Below are positions 11,088-19,879 of a DNA stretch of 64,000 nucleotides, one piece after another. Below the pieces are notes generated by a model. The model did not search any database. It was not told the origin of the DNA and saw only the letters and a program-made list of their open reading frames with translations. Origin of the DNA: Niallia circulans NBRC 13626 (GTDB lineage: Bacteria > Bacillota > Bacilli > Bacillales > Cytobacillaceae); the NCBI RefSeq assembly GCF_001591585.1, contig NZ_BCVE01000003.1:124001-188000 (forward strand), in the 5' to 3' direction. A program made the translations under genes and the position numbers. Every line of letters starts with the position of its first letter. Position 1 is the stretch's first letter.

Positions 11088-12389
11088 CTACATCATCTCC
11101 TCATTGCCAAAAGCATTTGTTTTCTTAAATGTTATGAGTGATACTGCAATTACAATTGCGGAAATAATCAATGTTACCGCTGCTGCAACTGCATATTGCG
11201 GTGCTTGCCCTGTTGTTAATTTATAAATCCACGAAATGAGGATATCTGTCGATCCTGCATTCCATCCAATACTTCCTGGACCACCTTCATTAAACAAGTA
11301 GATGATAGAGAAGTTGTTAAAGTTAAATGTATACTGTGTGATCATAACTGGCGCTGTTGCAAAAAGGATCATCGGTAGTGTGATATTGCGGAATTGCTGC
11401 AAAGCAGTTGCTCCATCAAGGTTGGCTGCTTCATATAAATCATCTGAAATAGATTGCAATACTCCTGTTACCATTACAAAAATATATGGGAATCCAAGCC
11501 AGCCTTGGATCATAATAAGTGCTGTTTTTGTCCAAGCCGCATCTGTCTTCCAAGAAATTGCCGGTATGTCAATGAACGGAAGATGATTAATCAATGGGAT
11601 TACTTGTGCGTTAATAGCACCGATACTGTCATTAAACATATTAGAGAATCCCATGATAGAAATAAATGCTGGTACAGCCCATGGCAATAAGAAAAGAATT
11701 CGGAAAAATGCTTTCCCTTTTACATGCTTCTGATGTAGCACAACAGCAGCAACGACACCAAGAACGATTTGTAACGTAGTTGCCCCAAATGTCCAAATTA
11801 ATGTCCAAACAAGGATTTTCATAAATGTTGCGCGATAAGAACTTAAGAAAAAGATGTTGGTAAAGTTCTCAAAACCAATCCAATCAATCAGCTTAAATGG
11901 CGGTATATGTTGAAAATCATAGTTTGTAAAAGCGATAAATAATGTCACTAATACCGGAAAAATAATGATAAAAGCCATTAAAATATAAGACGGGAATGTA
12001 AAGATATAAGGGAATCCTTGCTCCCAAAGATTTTTCAATATATCTACCGTCTTCGTATTGATTTTTTCTCCTCTATCTCTTAATGCTCCTATCTTACGAG
12101 CATCAAAAATATTTAATATATAGAAGAAGAGAAAGATAACAGTTAAAATTAACTGTAATGTTCCTTTAATCATTAGGAATAACGAGTGATCATCACGAGG
12201 TATACTTCCTAATGTTATTAAGCCTTCTAAAGCCTGAAATCCAGTTAATGCCATCTCTATTGCAAAAACTAAGAAGAGAGCAAAAAATACTATTCCTTTA
12301 AATGCTTGTTTATTATAAAACTGACCTAACCCAGGAATAATGGATAACAGGGATGCTTTCTTTTTATGATTTCTTTCATTTTGACTCAT
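11088..12389 (-). CDS. mdxF: Maltodextrin ABC transporter permease MdxF
   Basis: A 433-residue MalF-type permease. The first 110 or so residues form an extra N-terminal membrane module that begins [17 protein letters not shown], followed by the canonical six-helix permease. The ATPase-contact loop is near residue 340 ([16 protein letters not shown]). It works with MdxG and the lipoprotein MdxE to import maltodextrins. A maltodextrin operator and a cre-like site lie in the 230-bp gap upstream, so mdxF may have its own regulated promoter in addition to read-through from mdxE. The PGLGQ motif of the extension recurs in the unknown protein at 60769. Confidence 0.92.
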   Translation of the reverse strand: MSQNERNHKKKASLLSIIPGLGQFYNKQAFKGIVFFALFLVFAIEMALTGFQALEGLITLGSIPRDDHSLFLMIKGTLQLILTVIFLFFYILNIFDARKIGALRDRGEKINTKTVDILKNLWEQGFPYIFTFPSYILMAFIIIFPVLVTLFIAFTNYDFQHIPPFKLIDWIGFENFTNIFFLSSYRATFMKILVWTLIWTFGATTLQIVLGVVAAVVLHQKHVKGKAFFRILFLLPWAVPAFISIMGFSNMFNDSIGAINAQVIPLINHLPFIDIPAISWKTDAAWTKTALIMIQGWLGFPYIFVMVTGVLQSISDDLYEAANLDGATALQQFRNITLPMILFATAPVMITQYTFNFNNFSIIYLFNEGGPGSIGWNAGSTDILISWIYKLTTGQAPQYAVAAAVTLIISAIVIAVSLITFKKTNAFGNEEMM

Positions 12390-12499
12390 TGTGGGCTATC
12401 CCCTTTCTATAAAATTGCATATTGTTGCATAATGGTAATTTATTGATTTACCAAAAAAATCATCACTCGCCCAACTTTTTTTGATAAACCAACTTGTTT

Positions 12500-12513
12500 T
12501 GTAAGTGTTTTCA
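12500..12513. promoter_or_regulatory. cre-like site before mdxF
   Basis: TGTAAGTGTTTTCA matches the cre consensus except that the central CG is TG. It directly abuts the 17-bp maltodextrin operator at 12513-12529. Confidence 0.4.
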
Positions 12514-12529
12514 ATGCAAACGATTGCGT
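12513..12529. promoter_or_regulatory. Maltodextrin operator copy 2
   Basis: AATGCAAACGATTGCGT is identical to the site at 4138-4154 before the GH13 gene. It lies about 125 bp upstream of mdxF, inside the mdxE-mdxF gap. Confidence 0.65.
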
Positions 12530-12539
12530 TATGGAAAGA

Positions 12540-12579
12540 CGAAATTTCTAATTATCAGCTATGACAATTAGAAATTTCG
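12540..12579 (-). terminator. Strong hairpin after mdxE
   Basis: CGAAATTTCTAATT (12540-12553) and AATTAGAAATTTCG (12566-12579) are perfectly complementary over 14 bp with a 12-nt loop. There is no long U-run in the mdx direction. It could be a partial terminator or an mRNA 3'-end stabiliser that raises the binding protein above the permeases. A second small hairpin (AAGGGAG/CTCCCTT) lies at 12585-12608. Confidence 0.55.
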
Positions 12580-12619
12580 ACTAAAAGGGAGTGGAATATC
12601 TCCCTTCCTTTAAGCTACC

Positions 12620-13879
12620 TTATTTATATTTTTGATCAATCGATTCTTTAATATTTTTCACTGTATCTTCTGCAGATTGTTCAGGTGTTTTCGCACCAGA
12701 AACTGCATCAAACATTAGATATTGTCCGCCATCCCATACTTCAGCCATTTGTTGAATATTAGGCATCGGAGAAGCGTTTTCAAAGTTTGCAATAACTGCT
12801 TGAGCTAATTCATTATCTGCTGGTACCGCTTTACGTGCAATTGTGTTTGCAGGAACTTCGTTTGTAGCTTCAAAGAATTTTGTTGAATTATCAGCATTCC
12901 CAACATACTCTAACCATTTTGCAGCTAATTCCGGATCTTTCGCATAAGAAGAAGCTACCCAAGCCTTTCCTCCACCAAATGCAGCAAATTTTTCACCGTT
13001 TGGTAATGTAGGGATTGCACCAACTCCATAATTAACGCCATTATCTTTAAAAGTTGCTGCCATCCATGGACCATCAATAATTACAGCTGTTTTACCAGTA
13101 GTAAACATTTCTGTGATAAAGTCACCAGAACCGGTTACGTCCTGCATACCTTTAGGCCATTGATCATACCAAGTCTTTGCATATTTAATGGCATCGATTG
13201 TACCTTGGTTGTTTAAACCTATGTCAGTTGGATCTGTTCCTTCTTTTCCAAATGCATATCCACCATATCCAGCAACTAATCCATAACTAAAATAGAAGTC
13301 CGTCCATTTCGCTAAGAAAGCTGTGTTTTTGCCAGACTCAGCTTCAAATGCATACTTGCTATCTTTTGTTAATGCTTCTACCTCTGAGAAATCTTTAGGC
13401 ATTTCTTTAATTAAATCTTTATTATAGAACCCTACTAAAGTTTCGATAACAAATGGTGTTCCATATTGTTTGCCATCAAACGTTACTAGTTTTTCTTCCG
13501 TTTCTGTAATTCCTTCAGGCTGTGCTGTTACTTCAGCTAAATGCCCTTGGCTTCCCATTGAACCAACACGGTCATATGGTGCGATAAATACATCTGGACC
13601 AGTTCCAGCAGGACCATCTAGCGCTAATGCGTCAGCTTGATCTGTCATCGCCATTACGACAACTTTTACTTCAGCATTATTTTTAGATTCAAAATCGCCT
13701 TTGATACTATCAATATATTTTTTATATCCATCTCCATCTACTGACACAGTTAATGTTTGTTTTCCGTCAGAAGATCCGCCTTTTGAACTTTCTTTCGTAT
13801 CATTGCCGCCACAAGCGGTTAAAGAGAATGCAGTAAGTAACGCTACTCCTGACATTAATAGTTTTTTATAACTCTTCAT
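12620..13879 (-). CDS. mdxE: Maltodextrin-binding lipoprotein MdxE
   Basis: A 419-residue extracellular solute-binding protein (MalE family). The N-terminus is a lipoprotein signal peptide with the lipobox LTAC; Cys23 would be lipidated and anchors the protein on the outer face of the membrane. Family segments include GTGPDVFIAPYDRVG and GKTAVIIDGPWMAATF (MalE-like). It captures maltodextrins for MdxF and MdxG. It is first in the transcription order, with AAGGAGGG before ATG 13879 and two LacI-type sites just upstream. The hairpin after it fits the usual excess of binding protein. Confidence 0.92.
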   Translation of the reverse strand: MKSYKKLLMSGVALLTAFSLTACGGNDTKESSKGGSSDGKQTLTVSVDGDGYKKYIDSIKGDFESKNNAEVKVVVMAMTDQADALALDGPAGTGPDVFIAPYDRVGSMGSQGHLAEVTAQPEGITETEEKLVTFDGKQYGTPFVIETLVGFYNKDLIKEMPKDFSEVEALTKDSKYAFEAESGKNTAFLAKWTDFYFSYGLVAGYGGYAFGKEGTDPTDIGLNNQGTIDAIKYAKTWYDQWPKGMQDVTGSGDFITEMFTTGKTAVIIDGPWMAATFKDNGVNYGVGAIPTLPNGEKFAAFGGGKAWVASSYAKDPELAAKWLEYVGNADNSTKFFEATNEVPANTIARKAVPADNELAQAVIANFENASPMPNIQQMAEVWDGGQYLMFDAVSGAKTPEQSAEDTVKNIKESIDQKYK

Positions 13880-14192
13880 GAAATTTTCCCTCCTTATTTA
13901 TCTCACATTCTTATTGTAGATTTGAAACCGTTTTAATGCAATCGCTTTCTCTGTGTTACCGATAACAGAATGTAACATAAAAACAAAACAATGAATAAAT
14001 TACGCTATTATTGGGTAATGTCCGTAAAAGTATGTATAATTTTATGGACCAATAGAATTTGATTACCTTTGTCCGATCCTTTTTTATTAGCTTAGAGAAC
14101 CTCTCCATGTACAAATAATGGAACGCAAACTAAAAAAGAGTCGAAGTTATCCCTCCTAAGGGATACTGTTTCGACTCTTACTTATTAAAATT
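13880..14192 (-). promoter_or_regulatory. Promoter region of mdxE with two LacI-type sites
   Basis: This 313-bp gap holds TGAAACCGTTTTAA (13923-13936, cre-like with a mismatch near the end) directly followed by AATGCAATCGCTTTCT (13935-13950), whose GCAATCG core resembles the other maltodextrin operators in reverse. Both sit 45-70 bp before mdxE, a position suited to MdxR and CcpA control. The far part holds the treP terminator. Nothing else is recognisable. Confidence 0.55.
14132..14179 (-). terminator. Terminator of treP
   Basis: AAGAGTCGAA (14136-14145) and TTCGACTCTT (14170-14179) pair, with an inner stem TATCCC/GGGATA. On the minus strand the hairpin is followed by TTTTTTAG, 14 bp past the treP stop. 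Confidence 0.85.
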
Positions 14193-15626
14193 TTATCCTC
14201 TTACTCTTTTCAAAGAAACTTTCCCCATATTAAGCTTAGAGAAAACAATTGTCAGAATAAACGGTATAACAATTGCGAGCACCATTGCAATTAAAAATGT
14301 AGTCATATGTTCTGCTTTGATAGATAAAAATCCTGGCAATCCTCCTACCCCAATAGAATGAGCCATAACTCCTGATCCAACTGAGATAACTGCTGCCACC
14401 ATCGAACCAATCATGGCCGCTAAGAATGGGAAGCCATATTTTAAATTAATACCAAACATGGCTGGCTCTGTAACGCCTAAGTAACAGGAGATTGCCGCTG
14501 GAACGGATACTTGTTTTTCTTGTTCGTCTTTACGATTTAAATAAATCATTGCTAATACTGCTGATCCTTGGGCAATGTTGGATAAAGCAATCATCGGCCA
14601 TAGATTTGTTCCATCAAATACACTCATTAATTGTAAATCGATTGCATTTGTCATATGGTGTAATCCTGTAATAACAAGTGGTGCATAAGCAAAGCCAAAT
14701 ATGGCCGCAAATAACCATCCTACCGAAGAAGTTAGTCCAGAATAGACGACATCAGAAATGGCAGAACCAATCGTCCATCCAATTGGTCCTAATACGGTAT
14801 GGGCAATTAATACAGTTGGTACTAAGGCAAAGAATGGCACAAAAATCATCGAAATCGCATTTGGAATAATTTTTCGCAAACGCAGCTCTAGGAATGAAAG
14901 CAATAGACCTGCTAAAATAGCGGGAATTACTTGGGCTTGGTACCCAATCATGTCTACTTTTGCAAACCCAAAATCCCAAAACGGAATTTCTTCTGCTCCA
15001 GCTACTGCATAAGCATTTAATAATTGCGGCGACACGAGTGTGATCCCTAATACAATTCCAAGAATGGGAGTAGCACCCATCTTTCTTGCAACTGCCCAGG
15101 TAATTCCGACAGGCAAGAAGTGAAATATCGCTTCTCCAATTAACCATAAAAAGCTATTTGTACCAGCCCAGAACTGTGATACTTCTACTAAAGTTTTGGT
15201 TCCGTCCTCCACTAATTTAATTTCGCCAATAACATTACGAAAACCTAGAATTAATCCTCCAACAACAATCGCTGGAATGAGCGGAGTAAAGATATCTGCT
15301 AAATGGGCAATCATTCTTTGCAGAAAATTCATGTTTTGTTTCGCTGCCTTTTTCGCTTCATCCTTAGAAGTATCACTTACTCCCGCAATAGCGATAAACT
15401 CATTGTAAAAAGATGAAACTTCATTACCAATGATAACTTGGAATTGTCCTGCTTGAGTAAAAGTTCCTTTTACAAGCTTGATTTTTTCAATGCTGTCAAT
15501 ATCAGCCATAGATGGATCATTTAAAACAAAGCGCATTCTTGTCGCACAGTGTGTCACTACAGAAATGTTTCCGCTTCCACCAACATGCTCAAGAAGTTCT
15601 TTTGCCTGTTCTGTATACTTCCCCAT
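14193..15626 (-). CDS. treP: Trehalose PTS enzyme IIBC
   Basis: A 477-residue sucrose/trehalose-class PTS permease. The N-terminal IIB domain (about 1-90) has the phosphorylated Cys27 in VTHCATRMRF. The IIC domain follows with about ten membrane helices and the substrate-site segment GLHHMTNAID. It imports and phosphorylates the sugar, taking phosphate from a IIA donor encoded elsewhere, since no IIA domain is fused. Two TreR-type operators and a cre-like site lie upstream, which makes trehalose the best call. The usual partners treA (phosphotrehalase) and treR are not next to it in this window, so the gene stands alone. Confidence 0.9.
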   Translation of the reverse strand: MGKYTEQAKELLEHVGGSGNISVVTHCATRMRFVLNDPSMADIDSIEKIKLVKGTFTQAGQFQVIIGNEVSSFYNEFIAIAGVSDTSKDEAKKAAKQNMNFLQRMIAHLADIFTPLIPAIVVGGLILGFRNVIGEIKLVEDGTKTLVEVSQFWAGTNSFLWLIGEAIFHFLPVGITWAVARKMGATPILGIVLGITLVSPQLLNAYAVAGAEEIPFWDFGFAKVDMIGYQAQVIPAILAGLLLSFLELRLRKIIPNAISMIFVPFFALVPTVLIAHTVLGPIGWTIGSAISDVVYSGLTSSVGWLFAAIFGFAYAPLVITGLHHMTNAIDLQLMSVFDGTNLWPMIALSNIAQGSAVLAMIYLNRKDEQEKQVSVPAAISCYLGVTEPAMFGINLKYGFPFLAAMIGSMVAAVISVGSGVMAHSIGVGGLPGFLSIKAEHMTTFLIAMVLAIVIPFILTIVFSKLNMGKVSLKRVRG

Positions 15627-15699
15627 CGTTCTTCCCCCTTTTGACTATACTATCCTGTATTTATTAAATCGATTATAATTCCTATTGCATAATCAATAC

Positions 15700-15711
15700 A
15701 TGTATATACAA
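15700..15711. promoter_or_regulatory. TreR-type operator 1
   Basis: ATGTATATACAA contains the perfect palindrome TGTATATACA (15701-15710). This is the core of the GntR-family TreR operator TTGTATATACAA as I know it. It lies about 75 bp upstream of treP. Confidence 0.7.
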
Positions 15712-15715
15712 GTGT

Positions 15716-15729
15716 TGATTACGTTTTCA
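15716..15729. promoter_or_regulatory. cre-like site between the TreR operators
   Basis: TGATTACGTTTTCA matches the cre consensus with one mismatch (position 5). It lies exactly between the two TreR-type operators, so CcpA and TreR would act on the same promoter. Confidence 0.55.
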
Positions 15730-15735
15730 TTATAG

Positions 15736-15747
15736 TTGTATATACAG
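15736..15747. promoter_or_regulatory. TreR-type operator 2
   Basis: TTGTATATACAG repeats the palindrome TGTATATACA at 15737-15746, centred 36 bp from the first site. Paired operators of this kind are known before the B. subtilis treP gene. Confidence 0.7.
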
Positions 15748-15820
15748 GTAGTGTCAATACAATTAAAATAAATATTTGAGATTAGGGAGAAAGAAGTTAT
15801 TTGTCCAGGTTTTCCTATTT

Positions 15821-15894
15821 AAAAAAAACAGACCCCTACAATTTATTCATTTCAATTGGTGTACATTCCAGAAGATATGAATAAATGTGGGACC
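15821..15894 (-). terminator. Terminator of the tenA-ykoEDC operon
   Basis: On the minus strand, a stem pairs AGGTCCCACATTTATTCAT with ATGAATAAATTGTAGGGGTC with a few bulges, followed by eight Ts. It lies 15 bp past the ykoC stop. Confidence 0.75.
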
Positions 15895-15908
15895 TGAACT
15901 GCCAAGAC

Positions 15909-16652
15909 CTATATAAATACAGCTAGACAAGTAGCACTCATCATCATCATGCTAAAATATAAATAATCAAATAATGTGATAGACGTTTTTTGAAAATATG
16001 TTCTATCCCTTTCTCCTGTAAATCCTCTTACTTCCATTGCCATCGCCATCTGCTCAGAGCGGCGAATTGCCTGTGTTAACAAGGGAACTGCATAACGGAA
16101 GAATGCCTTAAAGGTGCCGCTATGTTTATAACCTCGAATTCGATGTGCTTCCTTTAATTGGGCAAGATCTGATTGGAACATCGGTATGCAGCGAAAACCA
16201 GCCATCATTCCATATGCCCATTTCGGAGATAATTTCCATTGATGGATAAGACTCATCATTAATTCGTATAAATTCGTGGTGGTTGTAAAAAGCAATCCGA
16301 TTGTCACAAATGCTAGCATCCGCATGGCAATAAGCAAACCACTATTGATACTTTCTTCGGTTACTTGAAACCAAGCCCACTTCCAGACGACTGTTTCTCC
16401 TTTTCCAAACGCCGCTAACATCCAAAACGTAAGCATAAAAAAAATAGAATATGGGAGAAGCACTTTAACAAGAAATTTCCCCTTCCATCCTCCCAATGTT
16501 AAACCAAGTATTAACACATACAGCCAAATTGCTGCAGTCGAAAATACGCTTTGAATCGTCATTAAAATAACCATTAATATAATATGGGTCATTAATTTCA
16601 TCGCTGGATTAAGATGTGATAGATAAGACTCGTTGCTTTTGATTGTCTTCAC
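15909..16652 (-). CDS. ykoC: Thiamine-type ECF transporter T component (EcfT/YkoC)
   Basis: A protein of up to 247 residues with five to six membrane helices. It carries the EcfT coupling-helix motifs with arginines, AHRIRGYK (near 170) and AMEVRGF (near 208), which contact the ATPases. It forms the energy-coupling scaffold between the YkoD ATPase and the YkoE substrate binder. The reading frame overlaps the end of ykoD by 44 bp. The start is uncertain: AAGGAGG at 16653-16659 touches the GTG at 16652 with no spacing, and no ATG, GTG or TTG lies at the right distance. The conserved part starts by about residue 10 (SYLSHLNPAMK). Confidence 0.88.
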   Translation of the reverse strand: MKTIKSNESYLSHLNPAMKLMTHIILMVILMTIQSVFSTAAIWLYVLILGLTLGGWKGKFLVKVLLPYSIFFMLTFWMLAAFGKGETVVWKWAWFQVTEESINSGLLIAMRMLAFVTIGLLFTTTTNLYELMMSLIHQWKLSPKWAYGMMAGFRCIPMFQSDLAQLKEAHRIRGYKHSGTFKAFFRYAVPLLTQAIRRSEQMAMAMEVRGFTGERDRTYFQKTSITLFDYLYFSMMMMSATCLAVFI

Positions 16653-18225
16653 CCTCCTTTAAATCAGCGATTAATTGATAATGAATAGGAGGGATAATAG
16701 CTAGCCTTTTACAAAGCTCTTGATTCGAAAAAAGTAGATACGGCTGACCAGCAAAAGCCAGCTTCTTTTGTTGTAAGACAACGACTTTGTCTGCAAATTG
16801 ATCCACTATATCCATATCATGTGTAACCATAATAATGGAAGTTCCCTCTTTCTTTATTTTTTCAAGAACCTGTAATAAATCATGCGACGATTTTGCATCT
16901 TGCCCAAAGGTAGGTTCATCTAATAGAAGAATATCTTGATCTAATAACAGCATCGTAGCTACACTTAATCTTCTTTTCTGCCCAAAGCTAAGGGTGAAAG
17001 GATGTTGATTTTGATAAGGCTCTAATCCAAATTCCTGCAAAAGCTCTGTCGTTCTTTTATGAATAGCCGCTTTATCCCATTGATATTGAAGACCGGAGAA
17101 TGATATTTCATCAAAAACCGTTTGAGTAATAAATTGCAGCTCAGGGTTCTGGAATACAAACCCTAAGTGCTGATACAGCTCTCTGTCTTTCCACTTTTTC
17201 AAATCCTTCCCATGAAAGCGGATGTCTCCTTTTTGGCTCTTTTTAAGATGAGCAAGCAGCTTTAAAAAGGTGCTTTTTCCCGCACCATTATTGCCAATAA
17301 CAGCAATCCATTCTCCTTTATTTACGGTTAACTCAATGTTTTCTAAAATGTTCTCTTTAAGGTAAGCTGCTGTTAAATTGTTCACTTCCAGAATAGGGTC
17401 GGGTTTTATTTCCAGAGCCGCTGTCCTTTTTCTTTCATATGCCTTAATTAATTCTAGTCTTCTCGAATGATTTTCATTTTGGATTATATCCTCCCACTTA
17501 TGTGGAAAAACTTGTGGAAGCCATATACCTGCCTCTTGCATCTCCGCTTTATATTGTTTAACTACCATAGCTGGGGTGCCGTCAGCAATTATTTGCCCTT
17601 TTTTATTGAAAAGAATGACACGATCCATCCATTCGATACAGCCATCTAACACATGCTCTACCATTATCAGTGTTTGCCCAGTTCCAGCTGCAGTATCTTT
17701 CATTACTTCAAAGACTTCTTTTCTACCTGCCGGATCTAGCTGTGCTGTTGGTTCATCTAAAAAAAGCACCTCTGGCTCCAATGCTAAAAGGCAGGCCAGT
17801 GCTAGACGCTGTTTCATTCCCCCTGAAAGATTTGCAATAGGAGTATGTGGCTCTATTGTTAGTCCTACCTTTTCAAGAAGTTCAAAAATAATAGCATCCA
17901 TTTCTTCCCTGGGTACCTTTCTATTTTCGAGACTAAAGGCAATTTCTTCATCAACATGCTGCATGCAAAACTGGGTATCAGGATTTTGGAAAAGAACCCC
18001 TGTGCTTTTTCTCCTAATCACTTCTCCCGATACATATGCTTCAATATGTTCTGGAATAATGCCCGCTAAAACAGATAGAATAGTAGATTTCCCACTGCCG
18101 CTTGGACCTAGGATTAATACTTTTTCTCCTTGATTAATATGTAGTGTCACTTCTTGGAGGACAGGTTCCTTATCCTCCAAGAAGCGCACAGACAGATGGT
18201 TACATCCTAACAATGAACTCATCAT
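16609..18225 (-). CDS. ykoD: Double ATPase of the thiamine-type ECF transporter (YkoD)
   Basis: A 538-residue protein with two ABC ATPase domains in one chain. Domain 1 has Walker A GPSGSGKST (residues 40-48), signature LSGGMKQR and Walker B LLALEPEVLFLDEP. Domain 2 has Walker A GNNGAGKST (near 315), signature LSFGQKRR and ILLLDEPTFGQD. It powers uptake by the YkoE/YkoC complex. The start overlaps the end of ykoE by 26 bp behind AAGGAGA; ATGATG gives two possible first codons. It lies within the TPP-riboswitch operon, which points to a thiamine precursor substrate. Confidence 0.92.
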   Translation of the reverse strand: MMSSLLGCNHLSVRFLEDKEPVLQEVTLHINQGEKVLILGPSGSGKSTILSVLAGIIPEHIEAYVSGEVIRRKSTGVLFQNPDTQFCMQHVDEEIAFSLENRKVPREEMDAIIFELLEKVGLTIEPHTPIANLSGGMKQRLALACLLALEPEVLFLDEPTAQLDPAGRKEVFEVMKDTAAGTGQTLIMVEHVLDGCIEWMDRVILFNKKGQIIADGTPAMVVKQYKAEMQEAGIWLPQVFPHKWEDIIQNENHSRRLELIKAYERKRTAALEIKPDPILEVNNLTAAYLKENILENIELTVNKGEWIAVIGNNGAGKSTFLKLLAHLKKSQKGDIRFHGKDLKKWKDRELYQHLGFVFQNPELQFITQTVFDEISFSGLQYQWDKAAIHKRTTELLQEFGLEPYQNQHPFTLSFGQKRRLSVATMLLLDQDILLLDEPTFGQDAKSSHDLLQVLEKIKKEGTSIIMVTHDMDIVDQFADKVVVLQQKKLAFAGQPYLLFSNQELCKRLAIIPPIHYQLIADLKEGEDNQKQRVLSITS

Positions 18226-18796
18226 TACTCTCCTTTTTTCGATTCACTTTAGAAATCGCATAGCCCTTTAAGACTCCTGTTTTTCCCAGCCCCTCTACAA
18301 TTGCCTTTGCTAATAGTCCACCCAAAATAAGACCACTTATTACTTGAATAACAAAGGTTAATATAAGTGTTGTCGTCGTATAATAGGAAAAACCATTTGC
18401 TAGAAGGCTATAAAGCATGCTTCCACAAGCAGCCAACCCTCCAGATAACATTAAGACAGAAACATGATATTTTTTATAACGGAATATCGCAAATGCTATT
18501 TCTGCCCCGACTCCTTGGAATACGCCGATCAAAAGGGCTGATAAACCAAAGTGACTGCCAATCAAGAGCTCGACCGAAGCTGCTACTACCTCTGCTATTA
18601 AAGCAGCTCCTGGCTTCTGCAGAATAAAAGCAACTATCGGGCTGGCTATCACCCATATGCCAAACATAAAGTTAGCACCAACAGGGCCGACAAGCGCTGA
18701 GATAGGGAGCCATAAAGTGGACCAGCCCATATAGAGAACACCGCATGCCACGGCAATCACTACTAGTAAGACAACCTCTTTAACTTTCCAGTTCAT
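18200..18796 (-). CDS. ykoE: Thiamine-precursor ECF transporter S component (YkoE)
   Basis: A 198-residue membrane protein with about six hydrophobic segments and a short basic tail, the usual size for YkoE substrate-binding subunits. Motifs include GPVGANFMFGIW and IGSHFGLSALLIGVFQGVGAE. It is predicted to bind hydroxymethylpyrimidine, thiamine or a related precursor and to associate with YkoC and YkoD. ATG 18796 overlaps the tenA stop by 4 bp (ATGA), giving translational coupling. Control is by the TPP riboswitch upstream of tenA. The precise ligand is inferred. Confidence 0.9.
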   Translation of the reverse strand: MNWKVKEVVLLVVIAVACGVLYMGWSTLWLPISALVGPVGANFMFGIWVIASPIVAFILQKPGAALIAEVVAASVELLIGSHFGLSALLIGVFQGVGAEIAFAIFRYKKYHVSVLMLSGGLAACGSMLYSLLANGFSYYTTTTLILTFVIQVISGLILGGLLAKAIVEGLGKTGVLKGYAISKVNRKKESNDEFIVRM

Positions 18797-19479
18797 ATAG
18801 ACACCTCAAACGTCTTTACTGGCCACTCCTCCACATGGTATGCCATATCCCAAAACTTATATTCTAGCTGACAGCTTAATAAAAAGTATTCCATTAACTT
18901 TTCCTTCTGTTCTTCATTAAGTGTTTCAGCAAGTTCATCTAATCGCTGACAAAGCGGAGTAGTAACTGTCATAGGGCCATCCCCATAAAAATGGATCCAG
19001 TCATAAAAAGGATGGCTACTATCTGGGTTTACCTCTTCTAAAAGTTTTTTCCCGATTTCTACATACGTCCATGGGCAAGGTAAAAGCACCGCGATAATAT
19101 CAGCAATTCCACCTTGATGTGCAACTGTTAGCATATGGCGAATATAATGGTGAGCAGAGGGAGCTACTGGGAATCCTTGTAGGTCTTCGTATTTAACACC
19201 TGCTACCTCGCAAAAATTATTATGAGGATGTATCTCACTATGAAGCACAAAGGAAATTTGGTTATTAAATAGCTCCATGTCTTTTCTGTTCGTGCTTTTT
19301 GAAATCGCCAATCCATAAATTTTCATAAAAGCATTTAAATATTCAAAGTCTTGTTTCACATAATGTATAAGCTGCTCTTTCTTTAAATCCCCTTTACCAA
19401 TTCCTTGCACAAATGGATGTTCCATAATCGCCTGAAAGATTGGTTCAGCCTGTGCACGTAATTTTTGTGAAAAACTCAT
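18793..19479 (-). CDS. tenA: Aminopyrimidine aminohydrolase TenA
   Basis: A 228-residue all-helical TenA protein. Catalytic Cys135 (LLPCPWTYVEIG) and Asp44 (YVKQDFEY) fall at the same numbers as in B. subtilis TenA. It hydrolyses thiamine breakdown products to hydroxymethylpyrimidine for salvage. I chose ATG 19479, with AGGAGG 8 nt upstream. The open frame continues to 19611, but that extension would cross the riboswitch terminator and has no ribosome site. In B. subtilis the ykoEDC operon begins with ykoF; here tenA takes a place in the same operon, pairing precursor uptake with salvage. Confidence 0.93.
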   Translation of the reverse strand: MSFSQKLRAQAEPIFQAIMEHPFVQGIGKGDLKKEQLIHYVKQDFEYLNAFMKIYGLAISKSTNRKDMELFNNQISFVLHSEIHPHNNFCEVAGVKYEDLQGFPVAPSAHHYIRHMLTVAHQGGIADIIAVLLPCPWTYVEIGKKLLEEVNPDSSHPFYDWIHFYGDGPMTVTTPLCQRLDELAETLNEEQKEKLMEYFLLSCQLEYKFWDMAYHVEEWPVKTFEVSI

Positions 19480-19550
19480 TTCCATTTCCTCCTTCTTTTG
19501 TTCCTGATAATTTTTGCTGAAAAGGAAAATATGGAGTAACTTTGCTATAC

Positions 19551-19582
19551 AAAAAAGCCACTCCAAAAATGGAGTGGCTTTA
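19551..19582 (-). terminator. Expression-platform terminator of the TPP riboswitch
   Basis: On the minus strand AAAGCCACTCC pairs with GGAGTGGCTTT over 11 bp with a short T-rich loop, followed by a T-run. It sits between the aptamer and the tenA start, so the switch works by premature termination. Confidence 0.9.
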
Positions 19583-19619
19583 TAATGAATAAATAAAACA
19601 CTAATATTCAATGGGCCGA

Positions 19620-19708
19620 CTCCACTTTCCTACGCTAGTATGAACTAGATCAGGTTCAAAGGGTCCAAATAATCTTGTCTCAGCCAAAAAGGCTCCCCTA
19701 GTGGATTT
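19620..19708 (-). ncRNA. TPP riboswitch (THI box)
   Basis: The minus strand shows the conserved TPP aptamer elements in order: AGGGGAGCC, GGCTGAGA, ACCCTTTGAACCTGATC and ACTAGCGTAGGAAAG. With TPP bound, the downstream hairpin at 19551-19582 would form and switch off tenA-ykoEDC. Confidence 0.95.
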
Positions 19709-19727
19709 TCCTATTCAGTTACTTACT

Positions 19728-19757
19728 ACATTACCGAATAAATATAATTTTTGTCAA
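19728..19757 (-). promoter_or_regulatory. Probable promoter of the TPP-riboswitch operon
   Basis: TTGACA (19757-19752) and TAATGT (19733-19728) on the minus strand are 18 bp apart, just upstream of the riboswitch. Confidence 0.5.
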
Positions 19758-19879
19758 TCATTATTCACCGATACTTTTTGATTATTCTGTTTATCCTTCG
19801 TTTCAAAAGGGAAAATTTTATAAAATAAGCGAAATGTAATCGATGATTTTTTAGAAACTTTCACAAAATAGACATATTT

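Noticed and set aside
17576-18133. 185-codon plus-strand ORF
   Set aside because: Entirely antisense to the first ATPase domain of ykoD, whose motifs are intact.
19480-19611. N-terminal extension of the tenA frame
   Set aside because: It overlaps the TPP riboswitch terminator and lacks a ribosome site; ATG 19479 has a good one and gives the known catalytic numbering.
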